Notes: generated by a model not told the origin, from the letters alone. Numbered from the stretch's first letter, positions 1 through 9,031 are shown. The stretch is 64,000 bases of DNA from Prevotella melaninogenica (GCF_018127925.1 NZ_CP072347.1:1304501-1368500); one strand, 5' to 3'. Translations and numbers: made by a program.

Positions 1-1703
1 TAGCACGTACAACTACCACTTGAGATAATTCTGCATACGAAGGTTGTGAATTGCTTCAAAATGTGTATCTTTGCATTAGCACGTACAACATATATTCACG
101 CCGCAGCTTCGTCGGTGTAGTTGTGAATTGCTTCAAAATGTGTATCTTTGCATTAGCACGTACAACAGACGTGAGAGTATCTGCAGTTGAGCAGAAGTTG
201 TGAATTGCTTCAAAATGTGTATCTTTGCATTAGCACGTACAACTATTAGCAGAGACGAAGTCTGTATCATAAGGTTGTGAATTGCTTCAAAATGTGTATC
301 TTTGCATTAGCACGTACAACAAAAAAGAAAATAGAATCCGCTCTGCAGAAGTTGTGAATTGCTTCAAAATGTGTATCTTTGCATTAGCACGTACAACTAT
401 ACTCACGTCTCAGCTTAGTTGGAGTAGTTGTGAATTGCTTCAAAATGTGTATCTTTGCATTAGCACGTACAACGCTATCGCTATGGGGGCTTTCAGCCCC
501 CTAGTTGTGAATTGCTTCAAAATGTGTATCTTTGCATTAGCACGTACAACAAGTCCTTTACCTGCAAGGTCACCAAGCTGGTTGTGAATTGCTTCAAAAT
601 GTGTATCTTTGCATTAGCACGTACAACAAGTAGTTTCACGCTGTTTAGAGCGGAAAGTTGTGAATTGCTTCAAAATGTGTATCTTTGCATTAGCACGTAC
701 AACATTATGACAAAATTCACCAAGGCAAACTGGGTTGTGAATTGCTTCAAAATGTGTATCTTTGCATTAGCACGTACAACAAATTCTTTAGGACTTACAG
801 GAACAGTTAAGTTGTGAATTGCTTCAAAATGTGTATCTTTGCATTAGCACGTACAACCAAAGCGTGCATATGTTGACGCTTAGTATTGTTGTGAATTGCT
901 TCAAAATGTGTATCTTTGCATTAGCACGTACAACACCAGCAATCAGAGAGAGAAGCAACAAAACGTTGTGAATTGCTTCAAAATGTGTATCTTTGCATTA
1001 GCACGTACAACTTGAAAATGTTCAGAGGGGTTACACTCCCAGTTGTGAATTGCTTCAAAATGTGTATCTTTGCATTAGCACGTACAACTATCATATGCAC
1101 GTTGAGCAGCATCGTTGGGTTGTGAATTGCTTCAAAATGTGTATCTTTGCATTAGCACGTACAACTGCTGCTTCTCCTCAAACTCTTTGCGCTGCGTTGT
1201 GAATTGCTTCAAAATGTGTATCTTTGCATTAGCACGTACAACCACCAGTAGTTTCTTCAGCTGTTTTAATAGGTTGTGAATTGCTTCAAAATGTGTATCT
1301 TTGCATTAGCACGTACAACAAGCTATCACGAGTTGAGCGTTTACTCATGTTGTGAATTGCTTCAAAATGTGTATCTTTGCATTAGCACGTACAACATATA
1401 CTCACGTCGTAACTTAGTAGGAGTGGTTGTGAATTGCTTCAAAATGTGTATCTTTGCATTAGCACGTACAACGAAGCTATCACGAGTTGAGCGCTTACTC
1501 ATGTTGTGAATTGCTTCAAAATGTGTATCTTTGCATTAGCACGTACAACCGATTGACGAAACATAGCGTCAATAGTATCGTTGTGAATTGCTTCAAAATG
1601 TGTATCTTTGCATTAGCACGTACAACGGAGTTGAGCGGAAGTAACAAGACCATTTGGTTGTGAATTGCTTCAAAATGTGTATCTTTGCATTAGCACGTAC
1701 AAC
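1..1703 (+). CRISPR. Type II-C CRISPR array, 22 full repeats, truncated at left edge
   Basis: Twenty-two 47-bp direct repeats that look identical start at 43, 120, 197, 274, 351, 427, 504, 581, 657, 734, 811, 888, 965, 1042, 1119, 1196, 1273, 1349, 1426, 1503, 1580 and 1657. The last 13 bp of another repeat lie at 1-13, so the array continues outside the window. Repeats begin GTTGTGAATTGC and end AGCACGTACAAC; spacers are 29-30 nt. The crRNA strand is +, because the tracrRNA at 7383 carries the matching anti-repeat. Inside every repeat, TTG (repeat nt 2-4), 19 bp and TATCTTTG (nt 24-31) form a canonical Bacteroidota promoter, so each repeat may start its own crRNA, as is known for Neisseria type II-C arrays. 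The array lies downstream of cas2 and reads towards it. Several spacers are related to each other (see findings). Confidence 0.99.
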
Positions 1704-1770
1704 TTAAAAGTTATATTTACCTGTATTACAGCAAGTAACAAGACTTTTGTACAAACAAAAAATGCAAAAC

Positions 1771-1806
1771 AAAAGAGTCCTATCACAATGATGGGACTCT
1801 TTTTTA
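1771..1806. terminator. Bidirectional terminator between array and cas2
   Basis: The arms AAAAGAGTCC (1771-1780) and GGACTCTTTT (1794-1803) pair around a 13-nt loop. A run of T follows on + and TTTT follows on the opposite strand. It can stop crRNA transcription coming from the left and the cas operon coming from the right, which converge here. Confidence 0.8.
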
Positions 1807-2136
1807 GAATAATTCTAGTTGCTGTCCTGGGGCATTAGGTTCTTGTGGCTGAGTTCCACGAAAAAGCTCTATCTCACCAAATTGTTTATCAGTAATGACC
1901 ATAATACAGACATTACCAGAATTAGGCATAAACGATTTTACACGTTTCACATGAACATCTGCATTCTCTCTGCTTGCGCAATGACGAACATAGATTGACA
2001 ATTGAAACATTGTAAAACCATCTTTCATCAAATCTTTTCGGAAGATAGTATAAGCACGCTTTTCCTTGTTTGTATTCGTTGGAAGATCAAAAAAGACCAT
2101 CACCCACATAACCCTATATTCGCTAAGTCGTTGCAT
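1804..2136 (-). CDS. cas2: CRISPR-associated endoribonuclease Cas2
   Basis: Cas2 is the small ferredoxin-fold partner of Cas1 in the spacer integration complex. The protein is 110 aa from the ATG at 2136. The first beta strand runs into the FFDLP motif with the conserved Asp near residue 17, followed by a typical RAYTIFRKDL helix, which fits type II Cas2. The ATG overlaps the cas1 stop codon by one base (TGATG), so translational coupling is likely. A TTG one codon further upstream could also serve as start, but the ATG in the overlap is the simpler choice. It is the last gene of the cas9-cas1-cas2 operon and ends inside the shared terminator. Confidence 0.95.
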   Translation of the reverse strand: MQRLSEYRVMWVMVFFDLPTNTNKEKRAYTIFRKDLMKDGFTMFQLSIYVRHCASRENADVHVKRVKSFMPNSGNVCIMVITDKQFGEIELFRGTQPQEPNAPGQQLELF

Positions 2137-3062
2137 CAAAGAAAAGAAGGATAAGAAATTTCACGAGCTTCCCCATTATAGCACTTTGCAAGACTTGCAG
2201 CTGTTAAGCCTGCAGCAATCATCAATGGGCTACGCTTACCACCTATACTAACATCAAGAACTGGTATTGACAACATCTCCCGCTTTAATTCTACTGTCAA
2301 ATCATCTGAAATTTCCATCTTTTTCATTGTCGAAATGACAAGGTCATCCACAAACGGACGATAAGGTTCCATAATATCATCTGCTAAACAATAAGCATTA
2401 TAACGATTATGATGATGAATACCATAGACAGGTAATAGTCCACTCCCCACCAAAGCACGAGCAATCACAGCACGAAGTATTGCATATCCATAATTCAACA
2501 GATTATTAGGTGGAATACCATCCTTATCTCTTGTGAAACCATCAGAAAAGAGATTCTTCCAGTAATAGGCTGCAGCTTGCGCTTCGTGGTTATCAGCATC
2601 ATCACTCCTGACTTTACGAGCAAGGACATGGAGCGGAACAAATGATTTAGAAGTATTCTTCTGTAAGCAATATGCTTGATTCTCTATCTTAGCTTTTACC
2701 GTTTGTTGCCACAGCTGTTTACGCAATGGAATTGCAGCTTCTATCTGATTACGAAAACGCTCCTGATGCAATGTATTACCAGAAAGAGGAAGTAACATTC
2801 CCGTAGGCATACATTTACTATCACAGGTAATTACTGCAGCAGAGTTGGCTACTAACTCTGCTAAAGCACCTTGTGTAATGGTTATCTGCTTATTATCCAA
2901 TACCACCACACCAATATCTTCTATTGGAATCGTTCTAACAGTCTCTTGTTTTACGATATCAGGAAGTTCTGCTTTCTCCACTTCTGGAAGTCGGATAACC
3001 AACTGCCTATTACGAAGTGAGAGATAAGCAGGATTCCCAAAATATAAAGTTTTCTTTATCAT
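2136..3062 (-). CDS. cas1: CRISPR-associated integrase Cas1 (type II)
   Basis: Cas1 is the metal-dependent integrase that inserts new spacers at the array. The length, 308 aa, is normal for type II. The C-terminal catalytic half is recognisable: YGYAILRAVIARALVGSGL, the GIHHHNRYNAYCLADD segment with its conserved His, and LADDIMEPYRPFVDD with the metal-binding Asp/Glu residues. The ATG overlaps the cas9 stop as ATGA (4 nt), and its own stop overlaps the cas2 start. The three cas genes therefore form one tightly coupled operon, and without csn2 or cas4 this is subtype II-C. Confidence 0.97.
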   Translation of the reverse strand: MIKKTLYFGNPAYLSLRNRQLVIRLPEVEKAELPDIVKQETVRTIPIEDIGVVVLDNKQITITQGALAELVANSAAVITCDSKCMPTGMLLPLSGNTLHQERFRNQIEAAIPLRKQLWQQTVKAKIENQAYCLQKNTSKSFVPLHVLARKVRSDDADNHEAQAAAYYWKNLFSDGFTRDKDGIPPNNLLNYGYAILRAVIARALVGSGLLPVYGIHHHNRYNAYCLADDIMEPYRPFVDDLVISTMKKMEISDDLTVELKREMLSIPVLDVSIGGKRSPLMIAAGLTAASLAKCYNGEAREISYPSFL

Positions 3063-6000
3063 CGGTGATTGAAGATTATCTTACCATTCTTAATAACAAA
3101 GTCACGATTCTCGCCCATAATAAGAAACTTTATTGTTTTAATACCACAACGAATGATATCAGGCAATTTCGTATAATCTTTAACAGATTCTCCCATAGCC
3201 TCTTTTACAACTAAATGATTTACCATCCTAACACGTAAGCCGTCATTTTCAAACCCATTTATCTTATATAATAATTTACTCAAGTTCACATTATCTAAAT
3301 CGTACAATTCCTCAGGAGTATCCTTATAAAGCAATACCATATCGCCAGTGTGCAACTTATAATCAAGCATAAGTCGATTACCTTTCTTATCGGTGATAAA
3401 CTCTGGAATATCCTCTATATCAGATTTACGATGACAAGAAATATCATACAAGCTATATATTTTAAACTCACGAATCTTACCATTTGTATAACAACACATT
3501 GCATACAAATCGCCGACTGCAGCATAGAAATAACGCTTATATTCTTTCTCGGATTTATAGGTTTGCTCTTTTATCTTCAAAGCATTTTTCTGCACAGTAT
3601 TACATCTTATATGCCTTATTCTGTACAACTTTTTATCATCCTCACCATTCTTTCCTTTCTTTATCATATAGATTCCCTGTTCACAAGCATCCTTGAAAGA
3701 TGTTTCTGCTGGGAATTGCCCTTTCATCAAAGCAAAAAGTTCCTTATCAACAATAGCTTTCTGAAGATCATCCCATGAAGCAAAGCCACTGTCTGCAGCA
3801 GATTTCTTATACTTTAATTCTCTACGTATTACAAATTTAATCGTAGGATTAATTTGAGGATGTCCCTCTTTCATCAGAACTTTTCCCTCCTTATCCCTTG
3901 CAAACTGTGTTATCGCACCATAATAACTTGCCTTATGGATTTCACCTCGCAAGGCATCACCAGTCTGCCATCGAGGACTATCCACTCCTCCAACTATATG
4001 TCCCTTCTTTCTCAACCGGCGACGAACTGGTGTAAGAGCTTGGTCCTTAATATGGTGGTTAATAATAATATTATCATTTATAAACGTACCAATTTCCGAA
4101 ACATTATGTCCTATCCTACAAGCCTTAACTTCTTTATTAAGCTGATCTTTCAAGCCATCAAGTTCTTGTTTCAGTCCTGTCCTATCCTCACTACCAGAGA
4201 AAGATAACATCTTATTAATCTCTTCTATCTTAGCAAATAACTTCAGCATACGCTCTCTCTTTGCAGAAACTGGGATTATCGTCAGAGTTGTTGCGTCTAT
4301 AGCATGATGAGAATGTAAGCTACGATCTTTCTTTTCGTCTACACTTTGTATACCAAGTATCTTTCTGAATTTAGCAGTTATGTCTCCTCGTTGCACATCT
4401 ACATGTGGGAATATGCTCTTCAGATATAAAACTGCATGACGAGTTATAACTCGTGTATCGACAAGCTGACTGTTCTTAAATCCGTCTGTAACCTCAGTAA
4501 CTGTGAAGCGTTCCAACTTCTTTTTCCAGTATTCCAGCTCCATTCCCCATAGATGCATTTCACGCATACATTGATCTTTACGGTCTTTATTCTGTGCCCT
4601 TCTTGCCTGCCCTTTCCAATATTCTACATTACGATTAAGACGCTCAACCCTATCTATCCAACGCTGTAGTTGAGATGTTATCGCAGGATACTCTTTACCA
4701 TCTATAATAACAGCCTTATCATAATTCGGCATATCTGCAGGAATATGGTTTTTCTTTATGAAACGGTTGTAATGAGCGTCACACAAAGTCTGATTCATAT
4801 CCGAACTGTCAAAACTGAGACTCTCTGGGATGGTATGCTCAATATCAAAAGCATTTGGATCAAAAAGATTTGATAGATTAATGGTACGCCCAGTATACAT
4901 ACACTGTCCTCCCTGCTCCAACCAAAATTTATACTTCTTTATATCCTTATTATAGGTCTTCGATTCCGTAAAGTAATCTACCTCACGTTGATCTATCACA
5001 TACCGTGCCTTATCTATATCATCTGTACTTATAGTATCACGACGTTTCGGGTAAAACTCTTCAAGAATCTTCCTTATCTTTTCATTTTCGTCATGACGGA
5101 TTCTATTGTAAGTATCCAATGCCCACTTTCTGTTAGCATCATTCAATTCACGTGCAGTCTCTACAACCACCCTTGTTTCATCTGGAGATATAAGCCCATC
5201 ATCCAAGAGTTGATTTACTCTCTTTCTCAAAGTATTAAGCACTCTCAACACTGTAGGATTTTTTATTGCACCAATATCTGGATTACCCAGTCTTAAAGCA
5301 GAGCGATCCTTACCTGCAGAAACAGGACGATAAATAGCGATTTGTGACGGATGATATAACTTCTTCCATTGCTCTCCCTTAACCATTGGGAATCTCTTTA
5401 CAAGATACTCTTCAAAGCACTCTCCTAATTTAGGAGATTCTACAAACTTACGCTCGTGATTTCTAAAGAAGTTCTGATACTTATCTCGGACTTTCTGTAA
5501 AATATCCGTCTGCTCGTCGGCATCCAACAAACTCCACTTCCTTGTACCTATATTACTCTCAATCTGTTTGATTATATCTTTTTCATCAGACTCATCTAAT
5601 TGATAATCATAATTATGATCGGCAAAACGGTATTCTTCTGACGTTGATTTATACTTGGCTATGAGAGCATTAACAATATTATTAATCTGTTTTTCATGCC
5701 CAACCTGTGCTTCCACACGATGATAATCTTCAGTAACAGAAAGAATCTCCTCGTCAGCTATCTCTACAATCTCTGGAACCTTAGCAAGTAACACTGCATC
5801 AGAGTATTTCATTCCCAATATCAACATCTTATTGATATTACGGATAGCCTTCTGGCTCAACATAGCATAGCCTTGAGGTATTGCTGACCAGATACGGACA
5901 AGTTCTTCTGCTTTCTTCTTCTCCCACTTTAAATTATCTTGCGCAAAAGACAATACAGCTTCTGGTTCCTCCGCATCATAACAGAAGTGCCATATATCAT

Positions 6001-7330
6001 TCGTGGAATAAGAAACAGTATGGAATGAAGCGTTATTCTTCCCATGCGCCTGTCTCTGTTTTTGCCCATCAACATGGAAAGACTCCCAATCCTCTCCCAA
6101 AAGTTTTCTGAATCGAGCTGTTATAGGACAACCAGCAACACTTGTACTGTCTTTATAATTAATAGTCTTGTCATTATAAGAGAAATGAACACCCAGACGC
6201 TTCTCAAGATACTTCCGAATATCCTCAAACTTAAATTCAGCTCTTACAAATGCTAAAAAGCAGTCATTATAAAGTTCGAACCGTAATTTCATAGGGAGTT
6301 GTTCTGCTTGTTCCTCTTCAGACATTCTGATCTTGATATTATTAATCAGTGTCCAAGCACGGAACTTCTCAAACAATGGATGCCCAATGGCACAACGTGG
6401 CTTTGTACGTTCAAGTGTACATTTACCCACATTGCCACGTTGCGAACGTAATGGACGTTTATAAAAGATTGTACCAATATTTTTCTTCTCACTAACAAGA
6501 CGTTCATACAACTCTTTTTCTACTGACAAACCTTGCTGGAACTTAAAAATGGTTTCTATTTCTTGCTGAAATTGTGAACGTATTGCTCGATAATCATTAT
6601 TGTTCCGTACTCTCACCCTTTCATCTTCTAACTGAGCAAAAGCAGCACCAACCGTCAAAAGGTTATTCTCCTTCATATAGGTAGATAGCCCCTTTGACAG
6701 TTTCTCTTCCGAAGCTTTCATTTCTCCAGCTACATCTGTAGATTCATCCGTAAGTGATTGCTTGCTATTAGTTTCCTGCTGTGACAGAGTCTCACCCTTA
6801 CTGCTCTTAAACCCACGATGCTGAGCAATATGATACAAAGCACGACCCAATTTGTAACGTTCAATAGGCTGATCGAAATCAAACTGACGTGTAACAAGTT
6901 CTCGACGTAGTTGATATGGGCTGGAATAATCAGGTTTACCATCACCATCAAAATCCAAAAGTATCCACGCATTAAAATCCTTATCGTCTATAGGGTACTC
7001 TCTGAAGAGCCCTCTCTGTTTATCATAAGTGCTCCATCTCATTAAAGAATCAGGAGACATCGGACAATAACCGTACTTGATAAGTAAATCCAAGGTTGCC
7101 CACAACTTACGACGCCTTGCTTCATTCAACCCACGGCTTCTGCTATGCGCAGAACGCTGTGCTGCTAATGAATATTCACGTCCGTTACTTTCCTTATTAA
7201 CGCTACTTCTGAAAATATCAGAAGAGAAAAACTCTAATTGCCCTTTCAAATCATCAGAGAGATCCAAATTTCTTACTGAAGAGCCAATAGAATTAGTACC
7301 AAGGTCTAAGCCTAAAACTTTTTGTGTCAT
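3059..7330 (-). CDS. cas9: Cas9 endonuclease, type II-C, long Bacteroidota form
   Basis: Cas9 is the RNA-guided DNA endonuclease. The protein has 1423 aa, longer than the roughly 1000-1100 aa of most II-C Cas9s but in the range of the Bacteroides/Prevotella group. The RuvC-I motif is LGLDLGTNSIG with catalytic Asp9. An arginine-rich bridge helix follows (RSAHSRSRGLNEARRRK). RuvC-II has Glu724 in VVVETAREL. The HNH domain has FDIEHTIPES with His832 and HYNRFIKKN. RuvC-III has HHAIDATTL with His1008 and Asp1012. All catalytic residues are present, so both nuclease domains should be active. The start ATG is 53 bp from the tracrRNA, which is divergently transcribed, so both promoters lie in the same short gap. 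Confidence 0.98.
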   Translation of the reverse strand: MTQKVLGLDLGTNSIGSSVRNLDLSDDLKGQLEFFSSDIFRSSVNKESNGREYSLAAQRSAHSRSRGLNEARRRKLWATLDLLIKYGYCPMSPDSLMRWSTYDKQRGLFREYPIDDKDFNAWILLDFDGDGKPDYSSPYQLRRELVTRQFDFDQPIERYKLGRALYHIAQHRGFKSSKGETLSQQETNSKQSLTDESTDVAGEMKASEEKLSKGLSTYMKENNLLTVGAAFAQLEDERVRVRNNNDYRAIRSQFQQEIETIFKFQQGLSVEKELYERLVSEKKNIGTIFYKRPLRSQRGNVGKCTLERTKPRCAIGHPLFEKFRAWTLINNIKIRMSEEEQAEQLPMKLRFELYNDCFLAFVRAEFKFEDIRKYLEKRLGVHFSYNDKTINYKDSTSVAGCPITARFRKLLGEDWESFHVDGQKQRQAHGKNNASFHTVSYSTNDIWHFCYDAEEPEAVLSFAQDNLKWEKKKAEELVRIWSAIPQGYAMLSQKAIRNINKMLILGMKYSDAVLLAKVPEIVEIADEEILSVTEDYHRVEAQVGHEKQINNIVNALIAKYKSTSEEYRFADHNYDYQLDESDEKDIIKQIESNIGTRKWSLLDADEQTDILQKVRDKYQNFFRNHERKFVESPKLGECFEEYLVKRFPMVKGEQWKKLYHPSQIAIYRPVSAGKDRSALRLGNPDIGAIKNPTVLRVLNTLRKRVNQLLDDGLISPDETRVVVETARELNDANRKWALDTYNRIRHDENEKIRKILEEFYPKRRDTISTDDIDKARYVIDQREVDYFTESKTYNKDIKKYKFWLEQGGQCMYTGRTINLSNLFDPNAFDIEHTIPESLSFDSSDMNQTLCDAHYNRFIKKNHIPADMPNYDKAVIIDGKEYPAITSQLQRWIDRVERLNRNVEYWKGQARRAQNKDRKDQCMREMHLWGMELEYWKKKLERFTVTEVTDGFKNSQLVDTRVITRHAVLYLKSIFPHVDVQRGDITAKFRKILGIQSVDEKKDRSLHSHHAIDATTLTIIPVSAKRERMLKLFAKIEEINKMLSFSGSEDRTGLKQELDGLKDQLNKEVKACRIGHNVSEIGTFINDNIIINHHIKDQALTPVRRRLRKKGHIVGGVDSPRWQTGDALRGEIHKASYYGAITQFARDKEGKVLMKEGHPQINPTIKFVIRRELKYKKSAADSGFASWDDLQKAIVDKELFALMKGQFPAETSFKDACEQGIYMIKKGKNGEDDKKLYRIRHIRCNTVQKNALKIKEQTYKSEKEYKRYFYAAVGDLYAMCCYTNGKIREFKIYSLYDISCHRKSDIEDIPEFITDKKGNRLMLDYKLHTGDMVLLYKDTPEELYDLDNVNLSKLLYKINGFENDGLRVRMVNHLVVKEAMGESVKDYTKLPDIIRCGIKTIKFLIMGENRDFVIKNGKIIFNHR

Positions 7331-7346
7331 ATTTTTATGGTTTTGC

Positions 7347-7376
7347 TTGTATATTCAAAAAATAGTTGTAAATTTG
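7347..7376 (+). promoter_or_regulatory. tracrRNA promoter
   Basis: TTG (7347-7349), exactly 19 bp, then TAAATTTG (7369-7376) matches the Bacteroidota -33/-7 consensus. It uses the same spacing as the promoter embedded in each CRISPR repeat. Transcription would begin at about 7382, right at the anti-repeat. Confidence 0.75.
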
Positions 7377-7382
7377 CAACCA

Positions 7383-7466
7383 GATACACAGTGAATACTT
7401 TTCACAACAAGGCTATAAGCCGAAGATTTTTCTTGCACCCTGCGGACAACCGTAGGGGCTTTTTTA
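7383..7466 (+). ncRNA. tracrRNA for the type II-C system
   Basis: The anti-repeat is bipartite. GATACACA (7383-7390) pairs with repeat nt 20-27 and TTCACAAC (7401-7408) pairs with repeat nt 1-8. An internal TGAA/TTCA match of four pairs lies between them. A short nexus hairpin GGCT-ATA-AGCC follows at 7411-7421. Then comes a terminator hairpin, CCCTGCGG (7438-7445) with CCGTAGGG (7450-7457), loop ACAA, and a T run. The total is about 84 nt, short for a tracrRNA. It is encoded divergently from cas9. Ends are inferred, not measured. Confidence 0.88.
7438..7466 (+). terminator. Intrinsic terminator of the tracrRNA
   Basis: The 8-bp stem CCCTGCGG/CCGTAGGG with one G-U pair and loop ACAA is followed by GC and six T. 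In type II systems this hairpin is usually also part of the functional tracrRNA tail bound by Cas9. Confidence 0.85.
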
Positions 7467-7829
7467 TATTCTACTACAAGTTTACTACTCAGACTTCTTT
7501 AGGTTCTTAATTACAGCATTACTTAGTTTATTCTATAAATGCAAACTTATATAATTTTTCTCAAATTTCCAAATTAATGGATATTTTTATTAAATTTAGA
7601 AAATAACCAAAACATTCCATAGCTCCAAATACAATTCCATATCAAGTAAGCACCTATACACATTAATACAAAAACATATAATTAATTTAAGCCATAAGTT
7701 ATACATAATTTGTTCTTTTTACTGTTTTGTTATATACCACAAACATGGTATTTCTCAAGTAATTAGGGCGTAAAAGGCATGATAAATAGGTCTTTTGAAG
7801 CATTATTTGAAATAAATACAAAATAATTC
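7467..7829. other. AT-rich intergenic region without a recognisable gene
   Basis: The stretch between tracrRNA and the next promoter is very AT-rich. It shows no repeat copy, no long ORF and no clear hairpin. Confidence 0.6.
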
Positions 7830-7860
7830 TTTGCGGTTTGAAGATAAATATATATCTTTG
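7830..7860 (+). promoter_or_regulatory. Promoter of the DUF417 gene
   Basis: TTTG (7830-7833), 19 bp, TATCTTTG (7853-7860) is an exact Bacteroidota consensus promoter. The predicted 5' untranslated region is about 130 nt. Confidence 0.75.
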
Positions 7861-7996
7861 CCGACAAATCCAAATAATAGGGATAAAAATAGATTAAAGA
7901 AATAGGATAAGACTAAACTTAATCTATAAATTGAGGGATAATTCCACAAGCACAAAGTATAAATTCAAGACATAAAATTCAATAAAAAAACAGATT

Positions 7997-8584
7997 ATGA
8001 ATAAAGTAAAATTATTATTAGATTTCGTTCTTAATACCGCAGCATCGCTGAAGGGTACAGGTATTCATTTGATACGTATAGCTATCTTTATCATCTTCGT
8101 ATGGATTGGTGGTCTGAAGTTCTGGAACTATGAGGCAGAGGGTATTGTACCTTTCGTTGCTAACAGTCCGTTTATGAGCTTCTTCTATACAAAGCAAGCA
8201 CCTGAATATAAGGACTACAAACTCAAAGAGGGTGAGTTTGATAAGGTTAAGCATGAGTGGCATGAGGCAAACAATACTTATACATTCTCACACGGCTTGG
8301 GTATTGCAATCATGTCATTTGGTATCTTGACATTATTGGGTATATGGTTCCCAAAGGTTGGTTTTGTAGGCTCTGGATTGGTCATTATCATGACATTCGG
8401 AACACTATCCTTCCTTGTCACGACACCTGAAGTTTGGGTTCCAGACTTAGGTAGTGGTGAACATGGATTCCCGCTACTAACTGGTGCAGGTCGACTTGTC
8501 ATCAAGGACGTATGTATTTTAGCAGGTGCCGTAGTTGTATTAGCAGACTGTGCACAGCGAATCTTGAAGAATAATAAGAGGTAA
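7997..8584 (+). CDS. DUF417 family membrane protein (YkgB/RclC-like)
   Basis: The 195-aa protein has about four membrane segments: near residues 20-40, 95-115, 120-140 and 170-185. Family signatures are IFVWIGGLKFWNYEAEGI early, VANSPFMSF after the first segment, and GTLSFLVTTPEVWVP in the third. In E. coli the relative RclC belongs to the reactive-chlorine response. Here no rclA or rclR neighbour is seen, so the physiological role is only inferred as envelope stress or redox related. The gene stands alone, with its own promoter upstream and a strong terminator directly downstream. Confidence 0.85.
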   Translation: MNKVKLLLDFVLNTAASLKGTGIHLIRIAIFIIFVWIGGLKFWNYEAEGIVPFVANSPFMSFFYTKQAPEYKDYKLKEGEFDKVKHEWHEANNTYTFSHGLGIAIMSFGILTLLGIWFPKVGFVGSGLVIIMTFGTLSFLVTTPEVWVPDLGSGEHGFPLLTGAGRLVIKDVCILAGAVVVLADCAQRILKNNKR

Positions 8585-8594
8585 ACGATTATAA

Positions 8595-8631
8595 GAAAAG
8601 GGGATGCTCAGTACATTCCCTTTTCTTTTTT
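8595..8631 (+). terminator. Intrinsic terminator after the DUF417 gene
   Basis: GAAAAGGGGATG (8595-8606) pairs with CATTCCCTTTTC (8614-8625) over 12 pairs with one G-U. A run of T follows. Confidence 0.85.
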
Positions 8632-8733
8632 ATGTATATAAAGAGTAACACAGCCTTTAATCATCTGGAAGATACACATTCATTATAGTGCTTTAATCCA
8701 AATCAATCGTTGATATTACAAGGCAATTCAGCC

Positions 8734-8821
8734 TCAACACCATTGGTGTTTACCCTTAGCACATTATGTGCGGACCGTCAACACGACATGTGCGGAGCAT
8801 CAATACGTTGGTGAGAGATGG
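8734..8821. repeat. 22-bp-period palindrome array, copy 1
   Basis: Four units start at 8734, 8756, 8778 and 8800, exactly 22 bp apart. They open with TCAACAC or TTAGCAC, and the first three carry a small dyad such as GCACAT-T-ATGTGC. It lies in a 447-bp gap between two + genes; the rest of that gap shows no gene. The same unit recurs at 16.1 and 38.3 kb. Confidence 0.8.
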
Positions 8822-9005
8822 TAAGAGAAGGAGGCATTATGCTCATTATAAGACACGAAAAGGCGTTAATAAAAAGCTCTTTCGAAAGCACGAAAGATTA
8901 TTAAGCAAGCATACTCTATGATAAAACACACTGAGAAACACATCGGAAGCATAACTTTTCCACAAAGTAAATAAGATATTCTGTTACAATATCAGAGTAT
9001 TTCGT

Positions 9006-9013
9006 TATCTTTG
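9006..9013 (+). promoter_or_regulatory. Putative -7 box for the propeller protein
   Basis: TATCTTTG is a perfect -7 element, but the -33 region about 20 bp upstream (TGTTA) is poor. Transcription would start only about 12 nt before the ATG at 9032. Confidence 0.45.
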
Positions 9014-9031
9014 CAGACAAAGTAGAATCTA

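Noticed and set aside
282-1509. Open frames of 77-101 codons across the CRISPR array
   Set aside because: They read the 47-bp repeats again and again and have no start context; they are by-products of the array.
1704-1770. Degenerate last repeat or extra spacer behind the final repeat; AAGTAACAAGAC occurs both here and in the last spacer
   Set aside because: The rest of the 67 bp does not align with the repeat; a 12-base match alone is not enough. It may simply be the flank or leader.
3350-4207. Plus-strand frames opposite cas9
   Set aside because: They are antisense to a clear Cas9 coding sequence, have no promoter, and their composition follows the cas9 frame.
8734-8821. Second CRISPR array
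   Set aside because: Units are 22 bp palindromes set directly next to each other, without unique spacers.
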